Shown here piece by piece: positions 9,251 through 18,306 of a DNA stretch of 64,000 bases (position 1 is its first letter; every line of letters begins with the position of its first letter). The DNA is from Amycolatopsis marina (GTDB lineage: Bacteria > Actinomycetota > Actinomycetes > Mycobacteriales > Pseudonocardiaceae). The notes beneath the pieces were generated by a model. That model saw nothing but the letters and a program-made list of their open reading frames with translations, was not told the origin of the DNA and did not search any database. Made by a program: the position numbers and the translations under genes. The stretch is taken from contig NZ_FOKG01000016.1 in assembly GCF_900111885.1 (NCBI RefSeq), positions 68,025-132,024 on the forward strand, in the 5' to 3' direction.

Positions 9251-11142
9251 GCGGCATCCGGATCGCCCTCAACGAGCTGCGCAGGCTCACCGGCGGAGTG
9301 CTGCCCAAGCTGGCGATGGCGGCGCTGGTCCTTGTTCCCCTGCTGTACGCGTCGTTGTACCTGTACGCGAACTACGACCCGTACGGACGGCTGGACAAGC
9401 TGCCCGCAGCGGTGGTCACCGTGGACGCGGGAGCCACCGACTCCGAGGGCGACGAGCGCAACATCGGCCGCGAAGTGACCGGCGAACTGCTCGATTCCGG
9501 CACCTTCCAGTGGCATGGGACCAGCGCGGAGGAGGCCGAGTCGGGCGTCCGCGACGACGAGTACTCCTTCGCGATCACCATCCCCCGCGACTTCTCGGCC
9601 GCTCTGCTCTCCAGCGGCAACTTCGAACCGCGGCAGGCCACGATCACCCTGACCACCAACGACGCCAACAACTATCTCTCCGGCACCATCGCCGACCAGG
9701 TCGCAGAGCAGGTGCGCGCGACGATCGCGGAGAAGGTGGGCAGCGAGGCCGCCGACCGGTTCCTCCTCGGGTTCTCCACCATCCACACGAAGATCAGCGA
9801 AGCCCACGACGGCGCGGGGACCCTGGCGAAGGGCGCGGGCGAGTTGCGGCAGGGGCAGCAGCAGCTCGCCGAGGGCGCGCAGCGACTGGCCAGTGGCAGC
9901 ACCGAACTCGCCAGCGGACTGACCACGCTGAAGGAGAGCACGGCGGAGCTTCCGGCGAAGACCAAGGAACTCGCCGAGGGCGCGAGCCAGGTCGCGGCGG
10001 GCAACGCCACCGTCGCCCAGGCAGGCTCCGCGCTGGCAGCCAAGTCGACAGAGCTGCAGGACAGCCTGGACAACGTCGACGACCAACTGGCACAGCGGCT
10101 GCGGGAGGGCGGCCTTTCCGACTCCGACGTGGAGCACGCACTCGGCGTGCTCGGGCAGCTGCGCCAGCCGATCGACCAGGCGGACGCCGAGGTGCAGGAG
10201 GCCTCGGGGAAACTCACCACGCTGGCCGACGGCGCGCAGCAGGTGTCCGACGGTGCGGCGCGACTCGCGGGTGCCACGCCCGCACTGGTGCAGGGCATCC
10301 AGCGCGCGTCGGACGGCGCGGGCGAGCTCGCCGACGGCGCCACCCAGCTGAACACTGGTCAGCAAGGCGCCCTCAGCGGGACGACTCAGCTCACCGAGGG
10401 AGCCACCGAACTCAGGGACGGGCTCAGCGCAGGGCTCGAGGAGATCCCGAACCCGGACGATCCCACTCGGTCGGCGACGGCCGACACGATCGCGGATCCG
10501 GTCGCGGTGAACTCGGTCGGCATGGCCTCCGCCGGGACCTACGGCGCTGGGCTTGCTCCGTTCTTCATCGCGCTGGCGACGTGGATCGGCGCGTTCGTCC
10601 TGTTCCTGCTGCTGCGACCGCTCTCGACACGCGCGCTGACCGCCGGTGCCTCGCCCCTGCGCGTGGCGCTCGGGGGGTGGCTGGCCTCGGCCGTGCTGGG
10701 CATCGCGCAGGTGGTGGTCCTGTTCGGCGCGGTCACGTGGCTGGTCGGAATCGACGTCGCGCATCCACTCGGCGCCATCGGTTTCGTCGTCCTCGCCTCG
10801 CTCACGTTCACCGCCATCGTGCACGCGCTCAACGCCCTGTTCGGCGCGGTGGGCAAGTTCCTCGGGCTGGTGCTGCTGGTCCTGCAGCTGGTGAGCGCGG
10901 GGGGCACGTTCCCCTGGCAGACCATTCCGGACGCGCTCTACCCGCTGCACGTGGTGCTGCCGATGGGTTATGTCATCGACGGGTTGCGGCACCTGCTCTA
11001 CACCGGCGCGTCCCTGCAGATTCTCGGCGACGTGCTGGTCCTGCTCGCCTACCTCGGTGGCGCGCTGGCGGCGTCCACGTTCGCGGCGCACAAGCGGCGC
11101 GTGTGGACGGTGTCGCAGCTGAAGCCGGAGCTGGCACTGTGA
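9247..11142 (+). CDS. YhgE/Pip family membrane protein
   Basis: A 631-aa polytopic protein. An N-terminal transmembrane helix (MAALVLVPLLYASLYLY) is followed by a large extracytoplasmic region that includes coiled repeats of the ELAxGxxxLxxG type (about residues 190-400). Five or six C-terminal helices of the ABC-2 permease type follow. This is the YhgE/Pip (phage infection protein) architecture, related to drug exporters and to type VII-secretion-linked proteins. GTG 9247 overlaps the upstream stop (GTGA), and the gene overlaps the TetR gene by 4 bp. Function is probably export or envelope-related; the substrate is unknown. Confidence 0.87.
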   Translation: MSGIRIALNELRRLTGGVLPKLAMAALVLVPLLYASLYLYANYDPYGRLDKLPAAVVTVDAGATDSEGDERNIGREVTGELLDSGTFQWHGTSAEEAESGVRDDEYSFAITIPRDFSAALLSSGNFEPRQATITLTTNDANNYLSGTIADQVAEQVRATIAEKVGSEAADRFLLGFSTIHTKISEAHDGAGTLAKGAGELRQGQQQLAEGAQRLASGSTELASGLTTLKESTAELPAKTKELAEGASQVAAGNATVAQAGSALAAKSTELQDSLDNVDDQLAQRLREGGLSDSDVEHALGVLGQLRQPIDQADAEVQEASGKLTTLADGAQQVSDGAARLAGATPALVQGIQRASDGAGELADGATQLNTGQQGALSGTTQLTEGATELRDGLSAGLEEIPNPDDPTRSATADTIADPVAVNSVGMASAGTYGAGLAPFFIALATWIGAFVLFLLLRPLSTRALTAGASPLRVALGGWLASAVLGIAQVVVLFGAVTWLVGIDVAHPLGAIGFVVLASLTFTAIVHALNALFGAVGKFLGLVLLVLQLVSAGGTFPWQTIPDALYPLHVVLPMGYVIDGLRHLLYTGASLQILGDVLVLLAYLGGALAASTFAAHKRRVWTVSQLKPELAL

Positions 11143-11765
11143 CTGAAAGACCGATGAGTGAACGGGCGGTGAGCCCCCGCACGGAGGCCACGCGGCGCAA
11201 ACTGTTCGCGGCGACACTGAAACTGGCCGACAGCAGGGGGCTGGTCGGAATCACCGTCGACGAGATCGCCGCCGCCGCGGGCGTCGCGAAGGGCACGGTC
11301 TACTACAACTTCGGCAGCAAGGACGCGCTGGTGGACGCGCTGCTGCGGTACGGGGTCGACCTGCTCGCGACACGCCTGCACGACTGTGCCGCGGAGCCGG
11401 ACCCGGTCGTCGGGCTCGAGTCGCTGGTGGACGCGACACTCGACTTCATCAGCCGCTATCCGGGCTTCTCCCAGATTCTGGTGAGCGAACTGTGGCGCAC
11501 ACCGGGTCAGTGGCACGAGACGCTCACGCTGCTGCGCGAGGAGATCATCGTGATCATCAAGCAACAGCTGTGGCGCATCGAGGAAGCGGGCAGGCTGCCC
11601 GCGGGGGTGCAGGTCCCGGTGGCCGCGGCCGGATTGTTCGGCACGCTGCTGGTCGTGGCGCTGGACTGGCAGGTGTTCCAGCCCGAGCGGACACGGGCCG
11701 AGGTCCGGGATTCGGTGATGCTGCTGGCCCGCGGCCTCGCCAGGCAACTCCCGGAGGAGGAGTAG
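11139..11765 (+). CDS. TetR/AcrR family repressor
   Basis: A 208-aa regulator with an N-terminal helix-turn-helix (ITVDEIAAAAGVAKGTVYYNF then KDALVDALL) and a ligand-binding C-terminal part. It starts GTG 11139 within the stop of the YhgE/Pip gene; an ATG at 11154 is an alternative. The 24-bp palindrome at 8493-8516 before the operon is its probable binding site, giving negative autoregulation. The inducing ligand is unknown. Confidence 0.9.
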   Translation: MTERPMSERAVSPRTEATRRKLFAATLKLADSRGLVGITVDEIAAAAGVAKGTVYYNFGSKDALVDALLRYGVDLLATRLHDCAAEPDPVVGLESLVDATLDFISRYPGFSQILVSELWRTPGQWHETLTLLREEIIVIIKQQLWRIEEAGRLPAGVQVPVAAAGLFGTLLVVALDWQVFQPERTRAEVRDSVMLLARGLARQLPEEE

Positions 11766-11776
11766 CTCAACACGGC

Positions 11777-12313
11777 CTAACTGCGTACCGGCCGCCGTTG
11801 CCCGACCTGGTGCAGCGACGGCGGCCCGCCGCGGCGTGCGCGGCGGACCGCGTCGAGCACGGCTGCCGAGATTTCCGGTAACGACAGTGCCCGGCTGGGG
11901 TCACGTTCGGAGGCCGTGCCGAGCAGCACGAGCTGGGTGGGATGTGCGGCCAGGGTCGCGTCCGCCGCGCTCGTGAGTACGCCGGCCGAGGCGCGGACCT
12001 CCACCACGGGCGCGCCGGTTGCGAGCAACGACTCGATCGCACCGAGCACGGAACGGCGATAGGACTCGTGTACCCAGGCCACGAGTAGCCCGGCGGGACC
12101 GGGCAGTGCCCGCTCGACGCGTCGGACCAGGTCCCTTGGCCGCTCCCACTGCGCCTCCACCCAGAAGGCACGTCCTGGTCCCGCTTTCCTCGCCGCGATC
12201 GGGTTGTGCCGCCTGCTCGGGAGGACGACGTTCCAGCCGTCGGCGGTCAGCGAGGTGACCACGTCGTCAAGCAGGCCGGTGCCGGACAGGACCACCGCGT
12301 TGTCACCCGCCAT
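11777..12313 (-). CDS. Rossmann-like hypothetical protein
   Basis: A 178-aa protein starting AVVLSGTGLLDDVVTSL, which resembles the first beta-alpha-beta unit of short-chain dehydrogenases. The glycine pattern is weak and the catalytic Tyr-x-x-x-Lys is not seen. It ends with an Arg-rich tail. It is convergent with the TetR gene and lies 13 bp after the VOC gene on the same strand, so it may share its transcript. It is probably a degenerate oxidoreductase-fold protein; no activity is claimed. Confidence 0.6.
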   Translation of the reverse strand: MAGDNAVVLSGTGLLDDVVTSLTADGWNVVLPSRRHNPIAARKAGPGRAFWVEAQWERPRDLVRRVERALPGPAGLLVAWVHESYRRSVLGAIESLLATGAPVVEVRASAGVLTSAADATLAAHPTQLVLLGTASERDPSRALSLPEISAAVLDAVRRARRGGPPSLHQVGQRRPVRS

Positions 12314-12326
12314 GCAATCGACGTTA

Positions 12327-12776
12327 CTACCGGGTGGACGAAAAGCCCCAGTCCTTGCCCTCGTCGAACTCGTGCCGCTGGGTCAGGCTGAACCAGTTGC
12401 CGGAATCGTCGCGGAAAACCGCCTCCACGCCGTAGGGACGGTCGGCTGGCTCCTGCAGGAAGGTCACTCCCCTGCTGGACAGGACCTCGTGCGTCTTGCG
12501 GCAGTCGTCGGTCTCCCATGCGCCCATACCGAGGGCTCCTTTGGCGACGATCTCCCGAAGCTGGCGCTCCGTGTCCGCGTCGTGCTGGGGCGGACCCGGC
12601 TCCATCAGGATGATCTCCAGCCCTGGCTGGTCCGCGGGCCCCACGGTCAGCCAGCGGAACCGGTCGTCCATCTTCATGTCGGCCCGGACCTCGAAGCCGA
12701 GCTTCTCGGTGTAGAACTGCCTTGCGGAGTCGTAGCTCAGGACGTAGATCCCCGCGTGGGACAGCTTTTTGATCAT
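12327..12776 (-). CDS. VOC (glyoxalase/bleomycin-resistance) family protein
   Basis: A 149-aa single VOC module pair: MIKKLSHAGIYVLSYDSARQ at the start and VEAVFRDDSGNWFSLTQR at the end, as in dioxygenase- or glyoxalase-like proteins of the form (HxG)YV...FRDPDGN. The presumed metal ligands are His7 and a C-terminal Glu. It lies 84 bp downstream of an AraC regulator on the same strand, which is a common pair in actinobacteria. The substrate is unknown. Confidence 0.87.
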   Translation of the reverse strand: MIKKLSHAGIYVLSYDSARQFYTEKLGFEVRADMKMDDRFRWLTVGPADQPGLEIILMEPGPPQHDADTERQLREIVAKGALGMGAWETDDCRKTHEVLSSRGVTFLQEPADRPYGVEAVFRDDSGNWFSLTQRHEFDEGKDWGFSSTR

Positions 12777-12860
12777 GGTCGTTCCCTTTCTGGTTCGGTG
12801 CTGGGAACAACGCTAGGCGGGTGTTCGCCGAGGTGGCTTATCCAGAAGTCCGGAGCTTGT

Positions 12861-13274
12861 TCAAGGTCGGGAATCCTTCTGCGCGGGCCGGGTCATCATC
12901 ATCAGATAGCAGCCGGGAATCAGCGGTGCCCGCGCGGTGCGAGCGGCGGCCCGGTACGCGGTCGGCGACAGGCCGACCAGCGCGGTGAAGCGACGGCTGA
13001 ACGTGCCGAGGCTGGTGAAGCCCACGAGCAGGCAGATCTCCGTGACCGTGAGGTTCGCGGACCGCAGCAGGTCCTGCGCCCGCTCGATCCGCCTGCGCGT
13101 GAGGTAGGCCTTCGGCGTCTCGCCGTACGCGGCCGCGAAGGAGTGGATGAAGTGGGACCGGGAGCACCTGGCCACCTCGGCAAGCTGCTCGATGTCCAGG
13201 GGCTCGGCGTGGTGTGCGTCCATCCAGTCCCTGGCCCGGCGCAGGTGCGCGACAGCCGGTGGGCGAGTGCTCAT
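12861..13274 (-). CDS. AraC family transcriptional regulator
   Basis: A 137-aa protein that is almost only the AraC DNA-binding domain: two helix-turn-helix units, IEQLAEVARCSRSHFIHSF and VTEICLLVGFTSLGTFSRRF. It has no sensory domain. ATG 13274 gives the normal short form; the open frame upstream overlaps polA in another frame and is not coding. It probably controls the VOC gene downstream. Confidence 0.88.
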   Translation of the reverse strand: MSTRPPAVAHLRRARDWMDAHHAEPLDIEQLAEVARCSRSHFIHSFAAAYGETPKAYLTRRRIERAQDLLRSANLTVTEICLLVGFTSLGTFSRRFTALVGLSPTAYRAAARTARAPLIPGCYLMMMTRPAQKDSRP

Positions 13275-13302
13275 GGCCGCCGCGCTCCGCTCGTCCTGGA
13301 GA

Positions 13303-16029
13303 TCAGTGTGCGGCGTCGTTCCAGGAGCGGCCGGACCCGACGGAGACCTCCAGCGGGACGGCCAGCTCGTAGGCGCTGCCCATCTCCCTGCGCACCAGCT
13401 CCTCCACCCGCGCCCGCTCGCCGTCGGCGATCTCGAGCACCAGTTCGTCGTGCACCTGCAGCAGCACCCGGCTGCGCAGGTCCGTCTGGGCGAGCGCCTG
13501 GTGCACACCGAGCATCGCGACCTTGATGATGTCTGCCGCACTGCCCTGGATCGGCGCGTTCAGCGCCATGCGCTCGGCCATCTCCCTGCGCTGCCGGTTG
13601 TCGCTGTTGAGGTCAGGCAGGTAGCGGCGCCTGCCGAAGATCGTCTCCGTGTAGCCGACCTTGCCCGCCTGCTCGACCACGGTGTGCAGGTAGTCGCGTA
13701 CCCCGCCGAACCGCGCGAAATAGGCTTCCATCTGTGCCTTGGCCTCCTCCGTGGAGATCCGCAGCTGCTGCGCGAGCCCGTAGGCGGACAGCCCGTAGGC
13801 CAGCCCGTAGGACATGGCCTTGACCCGGGAGCGCAGTTCGGCGGTGACCTCGGACGCGTCCAGCGAGAACGCCTTCGAACCGACGAAGGTGTGCAGGTCC
13901 TCCCCGGTGTGGAAGGCCTCGATCAGGCCCTCGTCCCCGGACAGGTGCGCCATGATGCGCATCTCGATCTGGCTGTAGTCGGCGGTCATCAGCTCCGCGT
14001 AACCGTCACCCACGACGAAGGCGTCGCGGATGCGCCTGCCCTCCTCCGTCCGGATCGGGATGTTCTGCAGGTTCGGATCCACCGAGGACAGCCGGCCCGT
14101 CGCGGCGATGGTCTGCTGCAGTGTGGTGTGGATGCGCCCGTCGTCGGCGACGGACTTGATCAGTCCCTCCACCGTGGTCCGCAACCGGGTGGCGTCGCGG
14201 TGTTCCAGCAGGTGCTGCAGGAACGGGTGCTCGGTCTTCTCGTGCAGCGTCTGCAGCGCCTCGGCGTCGGTGGTGTAGCCGGTCTTGGTGCGCTTTGTCT
14301 TGGGCATGCCCAGTTCGTCGAACAGCACCACCTGCAGCTGCTTCGGCGAACCGAGGTTGATCTGTTTGCCGATCACGTCGTACGCGAGGTCCGCGGCCTG
14401 CCGCACGCGACTGGCGTAGTGCGCCTCCAGTTCGGTGAGCTGCTCGAGGTCGACCGCGATGCCCGCGGCCTCGACGTCGGTGATGACCTGCAGCAGGGGC
14501 AGCTCGATCTCGTTGAGCAGACGGGTGGCGCCGATGCCGTCGAGTTCCTTGGCCAGCGCGTCGGACAGTTCGGCCACCGCACGTGCACGCACGAGTTCGG
14601 CCTGCACGAGCTTGGCATCGGCCGCCTCGGCCGCGTCCGGCTCCAGCAGCGACAGCTGGCCGTCGTCCGCGGCGGACTCCGAGCGCAGTTCCCGTTGCAG
14701 GTAACGCAACACCAGGTCATCCAGTTCGAAGGAGCGTTGGCCGGGACGCACGAGGTATGCGGCCAGCGCGGTGTCCATCGCGAGCCCGGCCGTCGTCCAG
14801 CCGCGCCCGAGTACGGCGTGCAGCGCGACCTTCAGCCCGTGCCCGACCTTGCGTGCGGTGGGGTCGGCGAGCCAGTGGGCGAAGGCCTTGTCGTCCGCGG
14901 CGTCCATCGCCGAAACGTCGACATAGGCACCCTCGCCGTCGGGGGCGGCCAGGGCCACGCTGGTCAGGTCGGCCTGTACCGACGCACCCGTGGTGCGCAG
15001 GGAGAGGCCGACGGGACCGCCACGCGCGTGCTTGTCCAGCCAGGCGGACAGCTCGCCGGTACCCAGCGCGCCCCCGCTGACCTCGAATCCCTCGTCCGCC
15101 TCCGGCTCCGCGCTCGACAACGTGGCGAAAAGCCGGTCGCGCAGGACCCGGAACTCCAGCTCGTCGAACAGCCGGTGCACGGCGTCGCGGTCCCATGGCC
15201 GGAGCTCGAGATCGGCGTGTGTCAGCTCCAGCGCGACGTCGCGCACGAGCTCGGTGAGCTGGCGGTTGAGCATGACCGCGTCGACGTGGGCCCGCAGCGC
15301 GTCCCCGACCTTGCCCTTGACCTCGTCGACCCGGTCGACCAGCTCACCCAATGAACCGAACTGCTTGATCCACTTCGCCGCCGTCTTCTCCCCCACGCCG
15401 GGAATGCCGGGCAGGTTGTCGGAAGGGTCGCCGCGGAGTGCGGCGAAGTCGGGGTACTGGACCGGGCTCAGTCCGTACTTGTCCTGCACGCTCGCGGGGT
15501 CGAACCGGACGAGGTCGGACACGCCCTTCTTCGGGTAGAGCACCGTGACGGAGTCGGTGACCAGCTGCAACGCGTCGCGGTCGCCGGTACAGATGAGCAC
15601 CTGGTATCCGTCGGCAGCGGCCTGGGTGGTGAGCGTGGCGATGACGTCGTCGGCCTCGTAGTTCTCCTTGGTCAGGATCGGGATGCCGAGTACGCCGAGC
15701 ACCTCCTGGATCAGCGCGATCTGCCCCTTGAAGTCGTCCGGTGTGGCCGAACGGGTGGCCTTGTAGTCGGCGAACGCCTCGGAACGGAACGTCTGACGGG
15801 AGAGGTCGAACGCGACCGCGAGGTGCGTGGGCTGCTCGTCGCGCAGCAGGTTGATCAGCATCGAGGTGAACCCGAAGACAGCGTTGGTGACCTGGCCCGT
15901 CGTGGTGCGGAACCGGTCGGCGGGCACGGCGAAGAACGCCCGGTAGGCCATCGAGTGGCCGTCGATCAGCAGCAGCCGGGGCTGCTGGGCTGTGTCGTTC
16001 GCAACTGTGGTGTTCTGACTGGGGCTCAC
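13303..16029 (-). CDS. polA: DNA polymerase I
   Basis: DNA polymerase I removes RNA primers and fills repair gaps. The 908-aa protein has an N-terminal 5'-3' exonuclease (LLLIDGHSMAYRAFF; GDRDALQLV; GVGEKTAAKW), a central 3'-5' exonuclease-like domain, and a family A polymerase with motif A DYSQIEMRI, motif B MSYGLAYGLSAYGL and motif C QVHDELVLE. The central domain lacks the DxE metal ligands (LSLRTTG instead), so proofreading is probably absent, as in mycobacterial and Taq enzymes. GTG 16029 is chosen over 16059 because it begins the family-like N-terminus VSPSQNTTVAND. Confidence 0.96.
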   Translation of the reverse strand: MSPSQNTTVANDTAQQPRLLLIDGHSMAYRAFFAVPADRFRTTTGQVTNAVFGFTSMLINLLRDEQPTHLAVAFDLSRQTFRSEAFADYKATRSATPDDFKGQIALIQEVLGVLGIPILTKENYEADDVIATLTTQAAADGYQVLICTGDRDALQLVTDSVTVLYPKKGVSDLVRFDPASVQDKYGLSPVQYPDFAALRGDPSDNLPGIPGVGEKTAAKWIKQFGSLGELVDRVDEVKGKVGDALRAHVDAVMLNRQLTELVRDVALELTHADLELRPWDRDAVHRLFDELEFRVLRDRLFATLSSAEPEADEGFEVSGGALGTGELSAWLDKHARGGPVGLSLRTTGASVQADLTSVALAAPDGEGAYVDVSAMDAADDKAFAHWLADPTARKVGHGLKVALHAVLGRGWTTAGLAMDTALAAYLVRPGQRSFELDDLVLRYLQRELRSESAADDGQLSLLEPDAAEAADAKLVQAELVRARAVAELSDALAKELDGIGATRLLNEIELPLLQVITDVEAAGIAVDLEQLTELEAHYASRVRQAADLAYDVIGKQINLGSPKQLQVVLFDELGMPKTKRTKTGYTTDAEALQTLHEKTEHPFLQHLLEHRDATRLRTTVEGLIKSVADDGRIHTTLQQTIAATGRLSSVDPNLQNIPIRTEEGRRIRDAFVVGDGYAELMTADYSQIEMRIMAHLSGDEGLIEAFHTGEDLHTFVGSKAFSLDASEVTAELRSRVKAMSYGLAYGLSAYGLAQQLRISTEEAKAQMEAYFARFGGVRDYLHTVVEQAGKVGYTETIFGRRRYLPDLNSDNRQRREMAERMALNAPIQGSAADIIKVAMLGVHQALAQTDLRSRVLLQVHDELVLEIADGERARVEELVRREMGSAYELAVPLEVSVGSGRSWNDAAH

Positions 16030-16118
16030 AAGGGCGAGTCTAGGGTGACGCCCCGACACTCTTTCGTGAGCGTTCGCGGAAGGTGGGCGGTGGGTACTGG
16101 AGCAGTGAGGAGCAGACG

Positions 16119-16556
16119 TTGACCGAGCACGTGTCCGACCCGTTGCAGGAGATGCTGGCCGGAATCGATCCGTTGGTCGCCAAGCAGCAGCTCAACGACA
16201 AGGTCGGCATGTCGGTGGTGGAGATGAGCCCGGAACGGGTGGTGGCCACGATGCCCGTCGAGGGCAACCTGCAGCCGTACGGTCTGCTGCACGGCGGTGC
16301 GAACGCGGTGCTCGCCGAGGCGATCGGATCCACGGTCGCGGCGCTCAACGCGGGACCTGGCCGCGTCGCGATGGGCCTCGAGCTGTCCTGCACCCACCAC
16401 CGAGCGGTGCGTTCCGGGACGGTCACCGGGGTAGCCACGCCCCTGCACGTCGGACGCGTAACCGTCACGGTGGACATCGTCATCACCGATGACCGCGGGC
16501 GTCGCAGCTGCTCAGCCCGGCTGACCTGCGTGGTACGGAATCAGCCGCCGCGCTGA
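16119..16556 (+). CDS. Hotdog-fold thioesterase (PaaI type)
   Basis: A 145-aa hotdog protein with the PaaI/YdiI pattern LQPYGLLHGGANAVLAEAIGS, in which the Gly-Gly and the Glu helix form the active site, and MGLELSCTHHRAV after it. Such enzymes hydrolyse acyl- or aryl-CoA thioesters. The start is taken as TTG 16119 because it has a GAGGAG site at good distance; ATG 16083 is possible. It is divergent from polA, 89 bp apart. Confidence 0.87.
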   Translation: MTEHVSDPLQEMLAGIDPLVAKQQLNDKVGMSVVEMSPERVVATMPVEGNLQPYGLLHGGANAVLAEAIGSTVAALNAGPGRVAMGLELSCTHHRAVRSGTVTGVATPLHVGRVTVTVDIVITDDRGRRSCSARLTCVVRNQPPR

Positions 16557-16959
16557 GTCTGTTGGCAAACGCGCGTCACGATCGACTCGGCGGGCACAGC
16601 GGCGCGGAGCGCCTCCGTCTGGGTGGCGGCGGGAGACGGGCGGGCGGAGCTCGGACTCACGCACGGTACTCACCACTACGAGCCATGCGCCCCGCCTCGT
16701 CACTCGTGGGCTTCGCCGCGCGCGTTCCTCGGGGGCACCATGCACCAGGCCCCAGTTCACCAACAGGCGCTGACACTCCTGTTTCTCCTCCTGCACATTG
16801 CAGGAAGATCCCGATCGGGTCGAACCGGTCGCACCCGGGTGCCCTGAGATCTACGATTCCGCTCTAATCAGACGGAAGGGGCATGCCCGGCGACCCGCCG
16901 TGGCCGTCCGTCGGGGGGCATCCACCCCTTCCGTGAAGGCAAGACGACTGGAGGCTGTT
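16557..16959. other. 403-bp gap before the branched-chain-type binding protein gene
   Basis: No convincing gene, RNA or hairpin is seen here. It presumably holds the promoter of the solute-binding protein gene, whose ribosome site TGGAGG lies at its end (16950-16954). No clear -10/-35 pair could be picked by eye. Confidence 0.4.
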
Positions 16960-18240
16960 GTGCACTTCAGGACGGGTGTCCGTGCGGGGGCCATCGTGGC
17001 GGCCGCTGCACTCGTTCTCACCGCGTGTGGCGGAGGGGACGAGGGCCAGGGCAATGAGAACGGCGACCAGCAGGCCGGTGCAGGCACGGGGAACGGGGTG
17101 TTCGAACTCGGCTACGTACTGCCGGAGACCGGGCAGTTGGCGTTCCTCGGGCCGCCGCAGATCGAGGCCGTGAACTTCGCCATCAAGACGATCAATGACG
17201 CCGGTGGGCTGCTGGGTAAGCAACTGCCCGCACCGGTGGGCCGCGACGAGGCAGCCTCGGAGGCTGTCGCCGCGCAGTCCGCCGACCAGGTGCTCGGCGC
17301 CGGTGTCGACGCGATCATCGGGGCGGCCGCCTCGGGAATGTCGCTGGCGATCATCGACAAGGTGACCGGGGCGAAGGTGGCTCAGTGCTCCGGCTCGAAC
17401 ACCGCGCCGACCTTCACCGACTACAACGACGGCGGCTTCTACTTCCGCACCGCACCGAGCGATGTGCTGCAGGGGCCGGTGCTGGCGAACACCATCGTCG
17501 GTGACGGTCACAGCAGGGTCGCGTTGGTGGCCAGGGCTGACGACTACGGCCGCGGGCTGCAGGAGGCGACCAGGACGGCGCTGGAGGGTGCCGGGGCCAC
17601 CGTGGTGCTCGCCGAGACCTACGACCCGAAGGCGACCAACTACTCGCCGGTGGTGCAGCAGATCGAAGGCGCCAATCCCGACGCGGCCGTGGTGATCGGT
17701 TTCGAGGAGGGCACGCAGATCCTGCAGGGTCTGATCGAGGCCGGTCTCGGGCCGGACAACATCGGCGTCTACGGCGCCGACGGTCTGCGCAACACCGACC
17801 TCGCCTCGCTGGTGAGCGAGGGCGACCCGGGGGTCCTGTCCGGTATGAAGGGCACCGCTCCCGCGTCCGCCGACAACGCCGAGTTCGTCGGCGAGCTGCA
17901 GAAGTTCGCTCCCGATCTGGAGGAGCTGCAGTTCGCGCCGCAGGTGTACGACTGTGTCATCACCCTCGCCCTGGCCGCGCAGAAGGCCAACAGCGACGAC
18001 GCGGCGGTGTTCTCGAAGGAGGTCGTCGGGATCACCAAGGACGGCGAGAAGTGCACCACCTTCGCCGACTGCAGTGCGAAGCTCGAAGCGGGCTCGGACA
18101 TCGACTACGACGGTGTCAGCGGCCCGCTGGACTTCACCGATGCCGGTGAGCCGGGGCAGGCCTCGATCGAGGTCTACACCTACGACGAGCAGGGCAAGCT
18201 GCAGACCGTGAGCACGGAGATCAGCAGGCTCGACAACTGA
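16960..18240 (+). CDS. Branched-chain amino acid-type ABC transporter substrate-binding lipoprotein
   Basis: A 426-aa periplasmic-binding-type lipoprotein. The signal peptide ends in the lipobox LTAC, with the Cys at about residue 26. The fold begins LGYVLPETGQLAFLGPPQ, typical of the LivK/peripla_BP_6 family. Residues 50-400 form the two-lobe domain. GTG 16960 has a TGGAGG ribosome site. It lies convergent to the permease and ATPase genes, with a shared terminator between them, so it has its own promoter. The substrate could be a branched amino acid, an amide or urea. Confidence 0.88.
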   Translation: MHFRTGVRAGAIVAAAALVLTACGGGDEGQGNENGDQQAGAGTGNGVFELGYVLPETGQLAFLGPPQIEAVNFAIKTINDAGGLLGKQLPAPVGRDEAASEAVAAQSADQVLGAGVDAIIGAAASGMSLAIIDKVTGAKVAQCSGSNTAPTFTDYNDGGFYFRTAPSDVLQGPVLANTIVGDGHSRVALVARADDYGRGLQEATRTALEGAGATVVLAETYDPKATNYSPVVQQIEGANPDAAVVIGFEEGTQILQGLIEAGLGPDNIGVYGADGLRNTDLASLVSEGDPGVLSGMKGTAPASADNAEFVGELQKFAPDLEELQFAPQVYDCVITLALAAQKANSDDAAVFSKEVVGITKDGEKCTTFADCSAKLEAGSDIDYDGVSGPLDFTDAGEPGQASIEVYTYDEQGKLQTVSTEISRLDN

Positions 18241-18253
18241 TACAGGTAGCCGA

Positions 18254-18294
18254 AAGGGGCGGCGGCGTCAGTTCCACTGACGCCGCCGCCCCTT
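18254..18294. terminator. Bidirectional terminator, perfect 18-bp stem
   Basis: AAGGGGCGGCGGCGTCAG (18254-18271) pairs perfectly with CTGACGCCGCCGCCCCTT (18277-18294) around a 5-nt loop. It lies in the 66-bp gap between two convergent stop codons. AA at one base of the stem and TT at the other let it serve both strands. Confidence 0.92.
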
Positions 18295-18306
18295 CTCGTC
18301 CGGGTG

